A stretch of DNA of 64,000 bases. Source: Mycobacterium aquaticum. GTDB taxonomy: Bacteria > Actinomycetota > Actinomycetes > Mycobacteriales > Mycobacteriaceae. The stretch covers positions 167,555 through 231,554 of the forward strand of contig NZ_MVHF01000007.1 of assembly GCF_002086485.1 (NCBI RefSeq), given 5' to 3'. Each line of letters starts with the position of its first letter. Positions within the stretch are counted from its first letter, which is position 1. The position numbers and the translations under genes were made by a program. Positions 1-8,802 of this stretch are shown one piece after another. Under the pieces are notes generated by a model. It did not search any database. It was not told where the DNA came from and saw only the letters and a list, made by a program, of their open reading frames with translations.

Positions 1-66
1 CAACGGGGCAGCGTGGTGATGGTAGAGCTGCAGCATCTGATCGCTCGGGCGCTCGACAGTCAGCAT
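1..66 (-). CDS. Partial CDS at left edge, possibly ECF sigma factor N-terminus
   Basis: An open frame starts at ATG 66 on the minus strand and runs off the window after 22 codons. The start is supported by a good ribosome binding site (GGAGG, six bases upstream). The visible residues include LYHHHAAPL, which resembles the first helix of ECF sigma factors (compare LYDEHAAVLWRYALRL in mycobacterial SigL-type proteins), but only 22 residues are visible, so this is a guess. A perfect 24-bp palindrome lies 77-100 bases upstream and may control it. Confidence 0.4.
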   Translation of the reverse strand, partial: MLTVERPSDQMLQLYHHHAAPL

Positions 67-142
67 CCGACACCTCCGGTTGGGTTGCTGAACCCAGCCT
101 TCCTGTGGGCACGGAGGATTTCCTCGGTGCTGGCCCCAATCC

Positions 143-166
143 GCTATACCTGCCAGCAGGTATAGC
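143..166. promoter_or_regulatory. Perfect palindrome, candidate operator
   Basis: GCTATACCTGC and GCAGGTATAGC form an exact inverted repeat with a two-base centre. It lies between the end of the papain-like gene (172) and the start of the partial minus-strand gene (66). It lacks a GC-rich stem with a T tract, so it looks more like a dimeric-repressor operator than a terminator. Which protein binds is unknown. Confidence 0.5.
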
Positions 167-171
167 GACTC

Positions 172-867
172 TCAGTCGAGAGTGACGGAGATCTCATCGC
201 CGAGTCGGTAACCCTGCGTGAGCGGCAACCGGTCCCCGCTCCAGAACGAGCCGGGGTCGAAATAGTTCTCCCGCTTCTCCGTGTTGATCAGACCCATTTC
301 CTCATACGTGATGGCGACGGTCTCCGCACAGTACGCGGTCTCCAGCCCCGCCTCGCGTTTGCGCGCCTTGTCACGCAATGCGGACTCGCGAACCTTCTTG
401 TGCACGAACGGCAATCCTCGGGTGAAGTCGCTGACGATCGGCAGCCGGCCACGTATCCACCGACCCGTCAAGCGTGCCGTGGTCGGAAATGCGGTGCCGT
501 TCATCCGAGCCACCACCTTGAGCAGCCGATCTTCCTGCTCGCGGGTGGCGAACGGCGTCAGTTGGCGGAGCCAGCAGCGTTGCCCGTAGTGGGTCATCCA
601 CTGCTCGACCACCTCGCGGGCGTCATTGAGTTGCACGCCGCGGTGATGAGTGCCGGTCCAGAGGTCCACCAGCTTCTGGCCCAGCTCGGCATGCCAGATC
701 AGCGGCGGCAGATCGTCGATCGCCACCGTCATCCCGACATGATTCACCGGGGCGTTGGTCAGCGTCTGGATGGCGCGGTCCGGCCCGGAGCCGCCTCGGA
801 ACAGCCAGATGTCACCGGTCCGCGTCTCCTGCAATGCCCGGCTGAGGGACACCGTGTGTGCGTTCAC
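172..867 (-). CDS. Permuted papain-like (YiiX/DUF830-type) hypothetical protein
   Basis: 231 residues from a GTG start, cytoplasmic, without signal peptide. The N-terminal part has a His in NHVGMTV followed by HAELGQ, and the C-terminal third has a Cys in AYCAETVA. That His-first, Cys-last order is what circularly permuted NlpC/P60-type (YiiX/YebB) cysteine hydrolases show; members cut amide or ester bonds in peptidoglycan or lipids. The substrate is not deducible. It stands alone, divergent from a small membrane protein gene. Confidence 0.55.
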   Translation of the reverse strand: MNAHTVSLSRALQETRTGDIWLFRGGSGPDRAIQTLTNAPVNHVGMTVAIDDLPPLIWHAELGQKLVDLWTGTHHRGVQLNDAREVVEQWMTHYGQRCWLRQLTPFATREQEDRLLKVVARMNGTAFPTTARLTGRWIRGRLPIVSDFTRGLPFVHKKVRESALRDKARKREAGLETAYCAETVAITYEEMGLINTEKRENYFDPGSFWSGDRLPLTQGYRLGDEISVTLD

Positions 868-893
868 CCGGGCAGCTTATGCAGAATCTCGTC

Positions 894-1061
894 ATGAAAA
901 GTCTGTGGAAGTGGATTGGTCTGGCCGGTGTCGCCGGCGTTGTGGCCGGCGGCGTGCTGGTCGCCCGCGACCAACGCAAACGCAACGCGTACACCCCCGA
1001 CGACATCCGGGCCCGGCTGCATCAGCGGCTGGCCGACGCGAACACTCCGCCGGCGACTTGA
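894..1061 (+). CDS. Small single-pass membrane protein
   Basis: 55 residues from ATG 894: a Lys/Trp N-terminus, one hydrophobic segment (about residues 5-25, rich in Gly, Ala and Val), then a basic and polar tail (RDQRKR ... DDIRARLHQRLADA) that probably lies in the cytoplasm. In-frame ATG 879 and GTG 858 are alternative starts; none has a convincing ribosome binding site. The function is unknown. Codon use is GC-rich at third positions, which supports coding. Confidence 0.55.
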   Translation: MKSLWKWIGLAGVAGVVAGGVLVARDQRKRNAYTPDDIRARLHQRLADANTPPAT

Positions 1062-1134
1062 TTCAACGGTGAGTTGCATTCACGCTGAACGTAACTCGTG
1101 ACATCGGAAGGTCACTGCCTAGGGTTGGTTGATC

Positions 1135-1653
1135 GTGACGACATCGACATGCACCAGCCACCTCGGTCGCGTGATCGCCGCGACGGGGGACGCCGTCGCG
1201 GCAGACCCGGCCAATGCCCACGTGGTTTTCCGGGCAGCGGCAACCGCTCATGACGCGGTGGCCAGCGCCGTGTCGCTCGGCCGGTACGCGATCGAGGTCG
1301 ACGAGCCGCCGGCTCTCGGCGGCCAGAACGCGGCGCCGAACCCCGTTGAGTACTTTCTGGCCGCGCTGCTGTCCTGCCAGGTGGTGACGTGGCGGTTCTG
1401 GGCCGAGAAGCTCGGCATCGTGGTGGACGACATCTCCGCACGGGCCGACGGGGATCTCGACGTCCGCGGGTTCTTCGGTCTCGATGATCAGGTGCGGCCC
1501 GGCTTCGGCGAAGTGCGGGTGGTGGTCACCGTCACCGGCCCGGAGTCCGCTGATCGTTACCGCGAACTGCAGCGCGCTGTCGACGCCCACTGCCCGGTGC
1601 TCGACCTGGCCCGGAACTCGACACCTGTGGTGACCGCCCTCGAACTCGGCTGA
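1135..1653 (+). CDS. OsmC/Ohr family protein
   Basis: About 172 residues. OsmC-family proteins are cytoplasmic dimers that reduce organic hydroperoxides with two cysteines. Here the first is in LLSCQVVT and the second in DAHCPVLD, in the expected order and spacing, and NPVEYFLAALLSC matches the family helix. GTG 1135 is preferred because AGGG lies about ten bases upstream; TTG 1129 is an in-frame alternative. It converges on the cyclase gene, only three bases away. Confidence 0.8.
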   Translation: MTTSTCTSHLGRVIAATGDAVAADPANAHVVFRAAATAHDAVASAVSLGRYAIEVDEPPALGGQNAAPNPVEYFLAALLSCQVVTWRFWAEKLGIVVDDISARADGDLDVRGFFGLDDQVRPGFGEVRVVVTVTGPESADRYRELQRAVDAHCPVLDLARNSTPVVTALELG

Positions 1654-1656
1654 CGT

Positions 1657-2439
1657 TCACCGAATCGCATACAGCCGGTGTTGCCCCGCGAAGCCTTTCA
1701 GCTCCACCTCGCGCCCCTCGTCGAACACGACATCGTCCTGGCCGCCAAGGGCGTCCCGCACAGCCTCGCTGACGAGCGTCTCGCCGCCCTCGGCCTGCGC
1801 GGCCACCCGCGCGGCCATCGCCACGTTGCGGCCGAACAGATCATCGCCGCGCCGCACTGACCGGCCGCTGTGGATGCCGATGCGGACGCGGATGCCGCTC
1901 GGCTCGCGCCGCATTGCGCGTTGCAGGTCGACGCCACAGCGCACGGCCTCGCCCGGCTGGGCGAAGGCGATCATGTATCCGTCTCCCTGGTTCTTGACCA
2001 CATGACCGGAGTGGTTCTTGACGCACTTCTGCACCAGCCGGTCATGACGGCCCAACAGCTTGACCCAGGCCCGGTCACCCATTTGCTCGTTGAGCGCGGT
2101 GGAACCCTCGATGTCGGAGAACAGGATCGTCACCTTGCCGTTGGGCGCCAGCCGTGCGAGATCGGGCCGTTCGACCTCGGCCCAGTCGGCCAGGTCCTCG
2201 ATGGACGAGCGCACCGCGGCACCGAAGCCCTCCTTGCGCAGGATGTTCGCGGTCTGCCAGACGGTCTTGACGGCCTCGCGGCTGCCGGACAGCAGCATCG
2301 CTCGGGTGTCGGTTCGACGCCGGAGCGCCTCGGCTTCCTCACGGCTGGTCCGCAACCGCTGCGAGACCACCATCAACGCAATGGCTTCGGCTGCCGCGAC
2401 GAGACCCAGTACGACGATGGCGACGAGGGCAAGGCTCAC
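1657..2439 (-). CDS. Membrane-anchored class III adenylate/guanylate cyclase
   Basis: 260 residues from GTG 2439. One N-terminal membrane segment (about residues 4-25) is followed by a charged helical linker and a class III cyclase catalytic domain (about 95-260). The first metal-binding Asp is in FSDIEGST, the second in KNQGDGYM, and the transition-state Asn/Arg in [10 protein letters not shown]. It should make cAMP (or cGMP) from the nucleotide triphosphate at the inner face of the membrane. A catalytically complete domain is visible; the sensory input is not. Confidence 0.85.
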   Translation of the reverse strand: MSLALVAIVVLGLVAAAEAIALMVVSQRLRTSREEAEALRRRTDTRAMLLSGSREAVKTVWQTANILRKEGFGAAVRSSIEDLADWAEVERPDLARLAPNGKVTILFSDIEGSTALNEQMGDRAWVKLLGRHDRLVQKCVKNHSGHVVKNQGDGYMIAFAQPGEAVRCGVDLQRAMRREPSGIRVRIGIHSGRSVRRGDDLFGRNVAMAARVAAQAEGGETLVSEAVRDALGGQDDVVFDEGREVELKGFAGQHRLYAIR

Positions 2440-2493
2440 CGCACCAGTATTCGATACCGCCTGGGTGTCGGTGGGACGTTCGCAGTGGCGTCT

Positions 2494-2790
2494 TCAGCCG
2501 AAGCAGTCCCTGCAGATCGGCCCGGAAAGCCCACTGCGGGCGAGCCGACTCCGGTGTTGCACGAGAAAGCAGACCGTGCAGGTGAACTCGTCTTCCTGTA
2601 CGGGAACGACGCTCACCGACAGCTGTTCACCGGACAAATCGGCACCAGGGAGCTCGAACGGTTCCAGCGTGTCGGATTCATCAAGATCCAGTTCTCGTGT
2701 ACGCGGGGCTGCCCCCGGCAGGAGCTCTGGTAGGGCCTCATCGGAGCCGCCGGCGGCGTCTGCCCGTCGTGCGTCGTAATCGACTGCCAT
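2494..2790 (-). CDS. DUF4193 domain protein
   Basis: 98 residues. Start chosen at ATG 2790 because family members begin MA(V/T)DYDAPR and this one reads MAVDYDARR; in-frame upstream starts at 2811 and 2838 exist. The acidic N-terminal half is followed by FELPGADLSGE and a likely zinc site built from CTVC and CRDC near the C-terminus. The family is small, cytoplasmic, actinobacterial and of unknown function. The 232 bases upstream, shared with the divergent PAS-ANTAR gene, show no motif I would name. Confidence 0.85.
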   Translation of the reverse strand: MAVDYDARRADAAGGSDEALPELLPGAAPRTRELDLDESDTLEPFELPGADLSGEQLSVSVVPVQEDEFTCTVCFLVQHRSRLARSGLSGPICRDCFG

Positions 2791-3022
2791 GGCCAATCCC
2801 ATCTTCTCCATGCCCCCGAGAGCTGGGCATTCACGCACCGATCCGACGAGTACCCCTTTTTCCGGAACGGAATCATCGGCCGGCTCTCAGAAGGCCCACC
2901 CCGCGGTGCATCCCGAGTTGTTCACCCAGAGCTCGACCATTGAAACGCGACTCCGGGGGGCGTAAAACCCTTACTACAACGGCTGGTTGCAGCGTGTTTC
3001 TCTCCCAGAAGGGGGGTGTGAC

Positions 3023-3750
3023 GTGGAGGCGAACCGCCAGGAACCTTCCGGCACTTCCGAGCCCGGCCCTGGCATTCTCATCCAGCAGATCCACGCGGAG
3101 GATCCGCGCCTGCCCCGCGCGGGCCGGTTCTGGTTCTACTTCGCCGACCAACGGTGGGAGTGGTCACCCGAGGTGGCCGCCATGCACGGCTATCCGGCCG
3201 CAGCCATGACCACGACCACGGAAGTAGTGCTCTCCCACAAACATCCCGCCGACTACGGGCACGTGGCGGCCACGCTCGACGCGGTGCGCCGCGACCGCCA
3301 GGCCTTCAGCACCCGGCACCGCATCATCGACACGCAGGCCCGGGTGCACCACGTGGTGGTGATCGCCGAACAGCTCGCGGACGACACCGGCGTGGTGATC
3401 GGCAGCACCGGCTTCTACGTCGACATCACGGCCGCGCTGCAGCAGCAGCGTGAGCAGCGCATCGATGTCGCCCTCGCTGCCATCGTCGAGCATCGGGAGA
3501 GCATCGAGCAGGCCAAAGGCATGCTGATGCTGGCCTACGGGATCAATGCCGACGCCGCATTCGATCTGTTGCGCTGGCAATCTCAGCAATACAACGTCAA
3601 ACGCGCCTGTTGGCCGAGCAGATCGTGCACGACTTCCTGGGCCTGGCCCAAGCCCAGCCGCGCCCCGACCGGGCGGCCTACGACCGTCTGCTGCTCACCG
3701 CGTTCCAGCGAATCGGCACTGACCCCCAGCTGGACAGCCTCGTCGACTAG
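3023..3750 (+). pseudogene. PAS-ANTAR antitermination regulator, one-base frameshift
   Basis: The reading frame starts at GTG 3023 after AAGGGGGG and encodes a PAS-like sensor domain (about residues 30-145) then an ANTAR RNA-binding domain (from about 150, with the helix ESIEQAKGMLMLAYG). ANTAR proteins bind nascent RNA hairpins and prevent transcription termination. After codon 3599-3601 (YNVK) the frame turns to nonsense, while the reading beginning CGC at 3604 continues the family sequence (RLLAEQIVHDF ...) to a TAG at 3748-3750. One missing base near 3600 explains this; the repaired protein would be 242 residues. Genuine mutation and sequence error cannot be told apart here. Confidence 0.75.
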
Positions 3751-3774
3751 ACCATCTGGCCATTCGTCGGGGTG

Positions 3775-6711
3775 CTACCAGCCCTCCGTCAGCACGCGGT
3801 CCAGGGCGTCGACGTAGAAATCCGCGCCAGCAATGTCAATGCACAAGGGCGGCTTGGTTTTCAGGATGTTCTGGTGATCGCCGGTGGGTTGGATGATCAC
3901 GCCGAGCTCGAGCATGCGGTTGCAGATCAGCGTGGTTTCCTCGGTGGCGGGTTCGAGGGTCTCGGGGTCGCGGATCATCTCGACACCGAGGTACAGGCCG
4001 ACGCCGTGCACGGTGCCGATGATCGGATGCTTGGCGGCCAGGGCCTGCAGGCGTGACTTGAGATGGGCTCCGACCTCAACGGCGTTCTGCTGCAAGCCTT
4101 CGTCGTGGAGCACGTCGAGCACCGTCATGCCGATGGTGCACGACAGCGGGCTTCCGCCGGTGGAGGAGAAGAAGTAGCCCTGGCTGCGGAACGCGTCGGC
4201 GACCTCGCGACTGGTGACGACGGCGCCCAACGGATAACCGTTGCCGAGTGACTTCGCCATCGACACGATGTCGGGCACGACGCCTTGCTGCTGGAAGCCC
4301 CAGAACCAGTGGCCCAGGCGGCCGTAGCCGACCTGCACCTCGTCGGCGACCGCGTATCCGCCGTTCGCCCGGACCGCGCCGTAGACCTTTTCCAGATAGC
4401 CGTCCGGCAGTGCCATGCCACCGGCGTTGCCGTAGACCGTCTCGCAGATGAACGCCGCGGGTGCTCGGCCGTCGCCGGCCAGCTGTTCGATCTGGGCCAC
4501 CGCCTCGGCGGCGTACCGCCCGAGGTCATCGCCGCGGTACTTGCCGCGGAAGCTGTTGGGCGATTCCACGGTGTGCACCCAATTCGGCCGGGTGGCAAGC
4601 GCGTTCGGGTTGTCGGCGGTCGACGTCGACACGGCGTCGGTGCCGTAGGTCCAGCCGTGGTAGGCCTCGCGCATCGCGACCACGTCCGGGCGTCCGGCTG
4701 CCGCGATGGCCAGGCGCAGCGCGAGGTCGCTTGCCTCCGACCCGGAGTTCACCAGGAACACGGTGTCCAGCGGTTCGGGCAACAGGCCGGCGAGGCGCTC
4801 ACTGAATTCGACGACCGCGGCGTAGTTGAAGCGCGAGTTGGTGTTGAGCCTGCGCAACTGCCGCGCCGCGGCCGTGGCGATCCGCGGGTGGGCGTGCCCG
4901 AGCACCGTCACGTTGTTGACCATGTCGAGGTAGCAGCGACCGCTGGTGGCCATCAGGTAGTGGCGCCAACCGCGTTCGATCTGCGGCGGTTTGCGGTAGT
5001 AGTGCTCCTGCACAGGCGCGAACGACTGGTCCCGGCGCGCGATCAGGTCGCCCTCGGCCGCATCGTCGGCCAGGGCGGGTAGGCCCAGCAGGGGGCGGGG
5101 GTCGCGGCTGAGCGCCAGCCATCCCGGCGCGAGCGCGGGTGTGGTGAACGTCGGTGCCTCGCGCGCGCCGACGGGCCGTACGGCCAACTGCACCCACCGG
5201 CCTGCGGTCGCAACGCCCAGCGCGCCGTTGTCGGCGGCCACGGTGATCCCCGAGACCGTCAACTCGACATCGCGGCCGCGGAAAGTGACGGAATCGTGTG
5301 AGCACGCGACGATTTCGCCGTCAAACGGGGCGACCAGCGATACGGATTCGGCGGGCCACAGGCTGATCCCGGTGGGCACCACAGCGGGTTCCGCCTGGCT
5401 CAGCGGAGGGGCTTGGGTTATCCGCGGCCTGCCGAACTGTGTGACGACCAGTCGGGCACCGTCGGCCACTGCGGCCCTTGCGAATTCATCTTCGAGGTCG
5501 GGCCGTAGCCAGGCGCCCGGTACGAATGCGGAATCGAGCGCATCCGAGGTCACCGACAGGTCCAGGGTCGTCACGGTCGCGGGATCGAGTCCAGCGATCA
5601 GCGGCGTCGTGGCCGTCAGTGGGCCGACCGGGGTGCTGAGCCCCAGATCGGCCTTGATCAGCTCGGTCATCACATCCATGGGCACCGAGGTGGCCTGCTC
5701 GAACATCTGCCACTCACCGTCGGACTGTTCGGTGATGTAGTCGTTGTCGGGGTCGAGCGCCGCCTGCTGCGCACCGCTGACGATGAGCACCGCCGTCCGC
5801 AGAACGAGCAAGGGCCACAAGACTTCCGCCTCGGCGGCAGTCAATGGGCGGATCCGGTGGAACGCCCGCACCCCCGGCAGGATGTGCGTCGGGCCGTTGC
5901 CGGGATGCTGCAGCACCGAGGACAGGGTGATCGCCAGTTCACCGACCGCCCAGCTGTCGGTCAGATCGCCGAGGTCGATGATCCCGTCCGGATGCACGGC
6001 CCCGCCGGGGGCGTGCGACACCACCACATTGGCGTCGGTCAGGTCCATGTGGATGGCCTGTCGGGGCAGCGCGTCGGCGTGGGGTTCGATACGGGCCCAG
6101 GCGGATTGAGTCGCCGCCAGGATGCGGTCCCGGTCTCCTTCGTCGGCGACGTGGGAGGCCAGCGTCGTCACCACCTCGGCTCCGTAACGCAGATCCCACT
6201 GCAGGATGCGGTCCAAGCCCGGATGGTCGAACCCGGCCAGTGCGCGCGTGACGCGGCCGGCCACGTCGCCCAGTTCGGCGACGGTGTCCGGGGACAGGTA
6301 CCCGGCATCGAGCAGTGCGCCTCCCGGCAGGTAGCGCAGTAGCCGCAGGTAGGCCGTACCGTCGAGCAATCCGTTTACCGCGGTGCGTATTTCGCCACGG
6401 ATGTTGGGCTGGGGGACCGCAACTCGCAGGCCCGGCTCGGTCGTCGCGATCAGTTCGGCCGCCAGATCCTGGGCGGTCAGCTCGGTCTCGTTGAACGCCG
6501 GGTTGGCGATCTTGAGCACGCCGACGACGGTGTCGCCCTGGGTCACCAGGAAGTTCTTGTCCTGTTGGCTGCCCAGCGATTTCGCTTGAGCCTCGATGCC
6601 GTAGTGGGTTGCGAGCAGCTCCTGGGCCTGCGTCTCGGTGACCTGCGGTGCGGGCAGCTCCGGCTCGGTGAGGAAGTTGAAGCCGACGGGGTTGGCACGC
6701 TCAGTGGTCAT
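3775..6711 (-). CDS. APH-type kinase / M23-like / class III aminotransferase fusion
   Basis: 978 residues in three parts. Residues about 20-330 form an aminoglycoside-phosphotransferase/choline-kinase fold with catalytic loop HMDLTDAN and metal motif IDLGDL. About 440-540 resembles an M23/lipoyl-like beta domain (VAPFDGEIV). About 560-978 is a class III PLP aminotransferase, with EAYHGWTYG, ADEVQVGYG and the PLP lysine near 820 in MAKSLGNG. Relatives include aminotransferase-like phospholyases acting on phosphoethanolamine or phospho-amines. A kinase fused to a PLP lyase suggests phosphorylation of an amino alcohol and then elimination; this is inference. Its start overlaps the hydrolase stop by four bases, so they are co-translated. 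Confidence 0.85.
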   Translation of the reverse strand: MTTERANPVGFNFLTEPELPAPQVTETQAQELLATHYGIEAQAKSLGSQQDKNFLVTQGDTVVGVLKIANPAFNETELTAQDLAAELIATTEPGLRVAVPQPNIRGEIRTAVNGLLDGTAYLRLLRYLPGGALLDAGYLSPDTVAELGDVAGRVTRALAGFDHPGLDRILQWDLRYGAEVVTTLASHVADEGDRDRILAATQSAWARIEPHADALPRQAIHMDLTDANVVVSHAPGGAVHPDGIIDLGDLTDSWAVGELAITLSSVLQHPGNGPTHILPGVRAFHRIRPLTAAEAEVLWPLLVLRTAVLIVSGAQQAALDPDNDYITEQSDGEWQMFEQATSVPMDVMTELIKADLGLSTPVGPLTATTPLIAGLDPATVTTLDLSVTSDALDSAFVPGAWLRPDLEDEFARAAVADGARLVVTQFGRPRITQAPPLSQAEPAVVPTGISLWPAESVSLVAPFDGEIVACSHDSVTFRGRDVELTVSGITVAADNGALGVATAGRWVQLAVRPVGAREAPTFTTPALAPGWLALSRDPRPLLGLPALADDAAEGDLIARRDQSFAPVQEHYYRKPPQIERGWRHYLMATSGRCYLDMVNNVTVLGHAHPRIATAAARQLRRLNTNSRFNYAAVVEFSERLAGLLPEPLDTVFLVNSGSEASDLALRLAIAAAGRPDVVAMREAYHGWTYGTDAVSTSTADNPNALATRPNWVHTVESPNSFRGKYRGDDLGRYAAEAVAQIEQLAGDGRAPAAFICETVYGNAGGMALPDGYLEKVYGAVRANGGYAVADEVQVGYGRLGHWFWGFQQQGVVPDIVSMAKSLGNGYPLGAVVTSREVADAFRSQGYFFSSTGGSPLSCTIGMTVLDVLHDEGLQQNAVEVGAHLKSRLQALAAKHPIIGTVHGVGLYLGVEMIRDPETLEPATEETTLICNRMLELGVIIQPTGDHQNILKTKPPLCIDIAGADFYVDALDRVLTEGW

Positions 6712-7574
6712 CGGTTCACGAACTCCACGACAACTTCGGTGAACGCGTCATTGTCGTCGCCTGCGGCGGTGTGGCCTGCCTCGGAAAGCTCGGCGAACTC
6801 CGCGGCGGGCACCTTCTCCAGGAAGTCTTGCACTCCCTCGGTGCTCACCACATCGGACAGCTTTCCGCGGATCAACAGGATCGGGATGGTCAGGTTCATC
6901 GCCGCACGCTCCAGTTTGTCCACCCGGATGAACGGGTCGTCTTCGGGTTTGGTCAAAAATGCCGGGTCCCAGTGCCAGTACCATCGGCCGTCGCGCAGCC
7001 GCAGGTTCTTCTTCAGCCCCTCGGGGCTACGCGGTTTGGTGCGGTGCGGCAGGTATTCGGCGACCGCGTCGGCCGCCTGCTCCAGCGAGTCGAAGCCGTG
7101 CACGTGGTTGAACATGAAGTCGCGGATGCGGGCGCTGCCGCTTTTCTCGAAGCGGGGCACCACGTCGACGAGCACCAGCTTGGTCACCACGTCCGGGCCT
7201 GCCTCGTGCGCGGCGAGAATCCCGGTCAATCCACCCATGCTTGCGCCGATCAACACCACCGGCCGGCCGAGCTGGTGGAGGATCCGCACCACGTCGCCGC
7301 ACAGCGCTTCGATCGAATAGTTGGCTGTGGGGGAGCGGTCACTGTCGCCGTGGCCGCGCGAATCCAGAGCGATGACCCGCAGACCCTGGTCGGCCAGGAT
7401 CTGACCGGTGTTCTTCCAGGAGTGCCGGTTCTGTCCGCCGCCGTGCAGCAACAGCACGGCGGGCCGGTCGGGGGGCGCGTCGGCGTTCCATTCGTCGCCA
7501 ACCAAGCTCAGATCGTCGACCCCGCGGAAGGTGACGACGCGTGATTCGCTGTGTTTCCCGGTGCTCACGGACAT
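6708..7574 (-). CDS. Alpha/beta hydrolase
   Basis: 288 residues, cytoplasmic. Oxyanion-hole motif LLLHGGGQNRHSW, nucleophile elbow GASMGG, a late Asp (GKLSDVV) and His (SEAGHTAAG) give a full catalytic triad. It is the first gene of a two-gene operon with the kinase-aminotransferase fusion (ATGA overlap) and may supply or clear its substrate. The substrate cannot be named; esterase, lactonase or amidase activity is possible. Confidence 0.8.
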   Translation of the reverse strand: MSVSTGKHSESRVVTFRGVDDLSLVGDEWNADAPPDRPAVLLLHGGGQNRHSWKNTGQILADQGLRVIALDSRGHGDSDRSPTANYSIEALCGDVVRILHQLGRPVVLIGASMGGLTGILAAHEAGPDVVTKLVLVDVVPRFEKSGSARIRDFMFNHVHGFDSLEQAADAVAEYLPHRTKPRSPEGLKKNLRLRDGRWYWHWDPAFLTKPEDDPFIRVDKLERAAMNLTIPILLIRGKLSDVVSTEGVQDFLEKVPAAEFAELSEAGHTAAGDDNDAFTEVVVEFVNR

Positions 7575-7684
7575 TCCTCTCGGCCGCCCCCGTGCGTCAC
7601 GTTACCCAGGACCGCGGTGAGTTTCGGGCGCAGGGAGGGTCTGTTCTGGAAACGACATCTGCCGAGCACGCCAAGGAGGCCCCA

Positions 7685-8122
7685 ATGCCACCCATCACGC
7701 CCGCCCTCTGGTTCGACGGTCATCTCGCCGAAGCCGCCGAGTTCTACCTGTCGGTGTTCCCGAACTCGTCGATCGAAGAGCTCAACGACCTGTCGGTGGT
7801 TTTCGTGCTGGACGGTCACCGGTTCATCGGCATCAACGGTGGCCCGCAGTTCCCGTTCACCGAGGCGGTGTCGTTCATGATCGGCTGTAAGGACCAGGAC
7901 GAAGTCGACTACTACTGGACCCGCCTCACCGATGGCGGGGAGGAGTCGCAGTGCGGCTGGCTCAAGGATCGGTATGGGTTGAGCTGGCAGGTTGTTCCTG
8001 ACCGGCTGTTCGAGCTCATCAGTGATCCCGATCCCGCCCGGGCGCAGGCCGCGACCAAGGCGATGATGGGGATGCGCAAACTGGTGGTCGCCGAATTGGA
8101 GGCCGCCGCCGACAGCGCGTAG
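7685..8122 (+). CDS. VOC-family PhnB/3-demethylubiquinone methyltransferase-like protein
   Basis: 145 residues. Start ATG 7685 is decided by a strong AAGGAGG about six bases upstream. The sequence opens ITPALWFDGHLAEAAEFY and contains ... GGEESQCGWLKDRYGLSWQVVP, the signature of the PhnB-like branch of the vicinal-oxygen-chelate (glyoxalase fold) superfamily. Most members of this branch have no known reaction; it should be a soluble dimer. It stands alone, divergent from the hydrolase operon. Confidence 0.8.
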   Translation: MPPITPALWFDGHLAEAAEFYLSVFPNSSIEELNDLSVVFVLDGHRFIGINGGPQFPFTEAVSFMIGCKDQDEVDYYWTRLTDGGEESQCGWLKDRYGLSWQVVPDRLFELISDPDPARAQAATKAMMGMRKLVVAELEAAADSA

Positions 8123-8217
8123 CTCCTCGTGCCGGCAGCCGCCCACCGGGGGCGACGCTGCGGCACGTTACGTTGGACGGCGAGTGTGTGAACTTGCGGT
8201 CCCGCGGAGGAGCATCT

Positions 8218-8802
8218 ATGGCAGACGACAGCGCCGACGCGCAGGAGTCGGCGCAGGACGTGCACGAGCCCGACACCCAAGACTCCCAGGCCGCAGCCGC
8301 AGCGGAGAGCTCGGGGCCGCGGATGTCGCAGCTGCGGTTGGCGGCCCTGGCCGGGGCGGCGATCGTGGTCGCGTTGGTGGCTGCCACCGCATGGCTCGGG
8401 TTTCGCGCCGTGCAGACCCATCGGGCCGACGAGAAGCGCCAGATGTTCCTCGATGCGGGCAGGCAGGCGGCGTTGACGCTGACCAATGTCGACTGGGAGC
8501 ACGCCGACGACGACGTGCAGCGCGTGCTCGACTCGGCCAGCGGTCAGTTCTACGACGATTTCGAGAGGCGGTCGCAGTCGTATCTCGCGGTCGTCAAGCA
8601 GGCCAAATCGAAGGCGGTCGGCACGATCACCGCCTCCGCGCTGGTGTCGGCGTCGGACCACGACGCGCAGGTGATGGTGTCGATGACCGTCAACTCCAGC
8701 AATGCCGGGGTGGCAGGCCAGGCCCAGTCCTGGCGGATGGTGCTCAGGATGCAGGAGAACCAGGGCGTGACGAAGGTGTCCAACGTGGATTTCATCCAAT
8801 GA
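8218..8802 (+). CDS. Mce-associated membrane protein
   Basis: 194 residues from ATG 8218, preceded by CGGAGG. An acidic, Ala-rich cytoplasmic N-terminus (about 1-45) precedes one membrane segment (about 50-72) and an extracytoplasmic domain of the VirB8/NTF2-like type typical of Mas proteins (DAGRQAALTLTNVDWEHADDD). Mas proteins accompany Mce lipid importers. No mce operon is in the window, so this is an orphan pair with the next gene, which it overlaps by four bases. Confidence 0.75.
   Translation: MADDSADAQESAQDVHEPDTQDSQAAAAAESSGPRMSQLRLAALAGAAIVVALVAATAWLGFRAVQTHRADEKRQMFLDAGRQAALTLTNVDWEHADDDVQRVLDSASGQFYDDFERRSQSYLAVVKQAKSKAVGTITASALVSASDHDAQVMVSMTVNSSNAGVAGQAQSWRMVLRMQENQGVTKVSNVDFIQ

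Noticed and set aside
3596..3607. Programmed -1 frameshift in the PAS-ANTAR gene
   Set aside because: No X-XXY-YYZ slippery site or downstream structure is visible, and the family is not known to use recoding.
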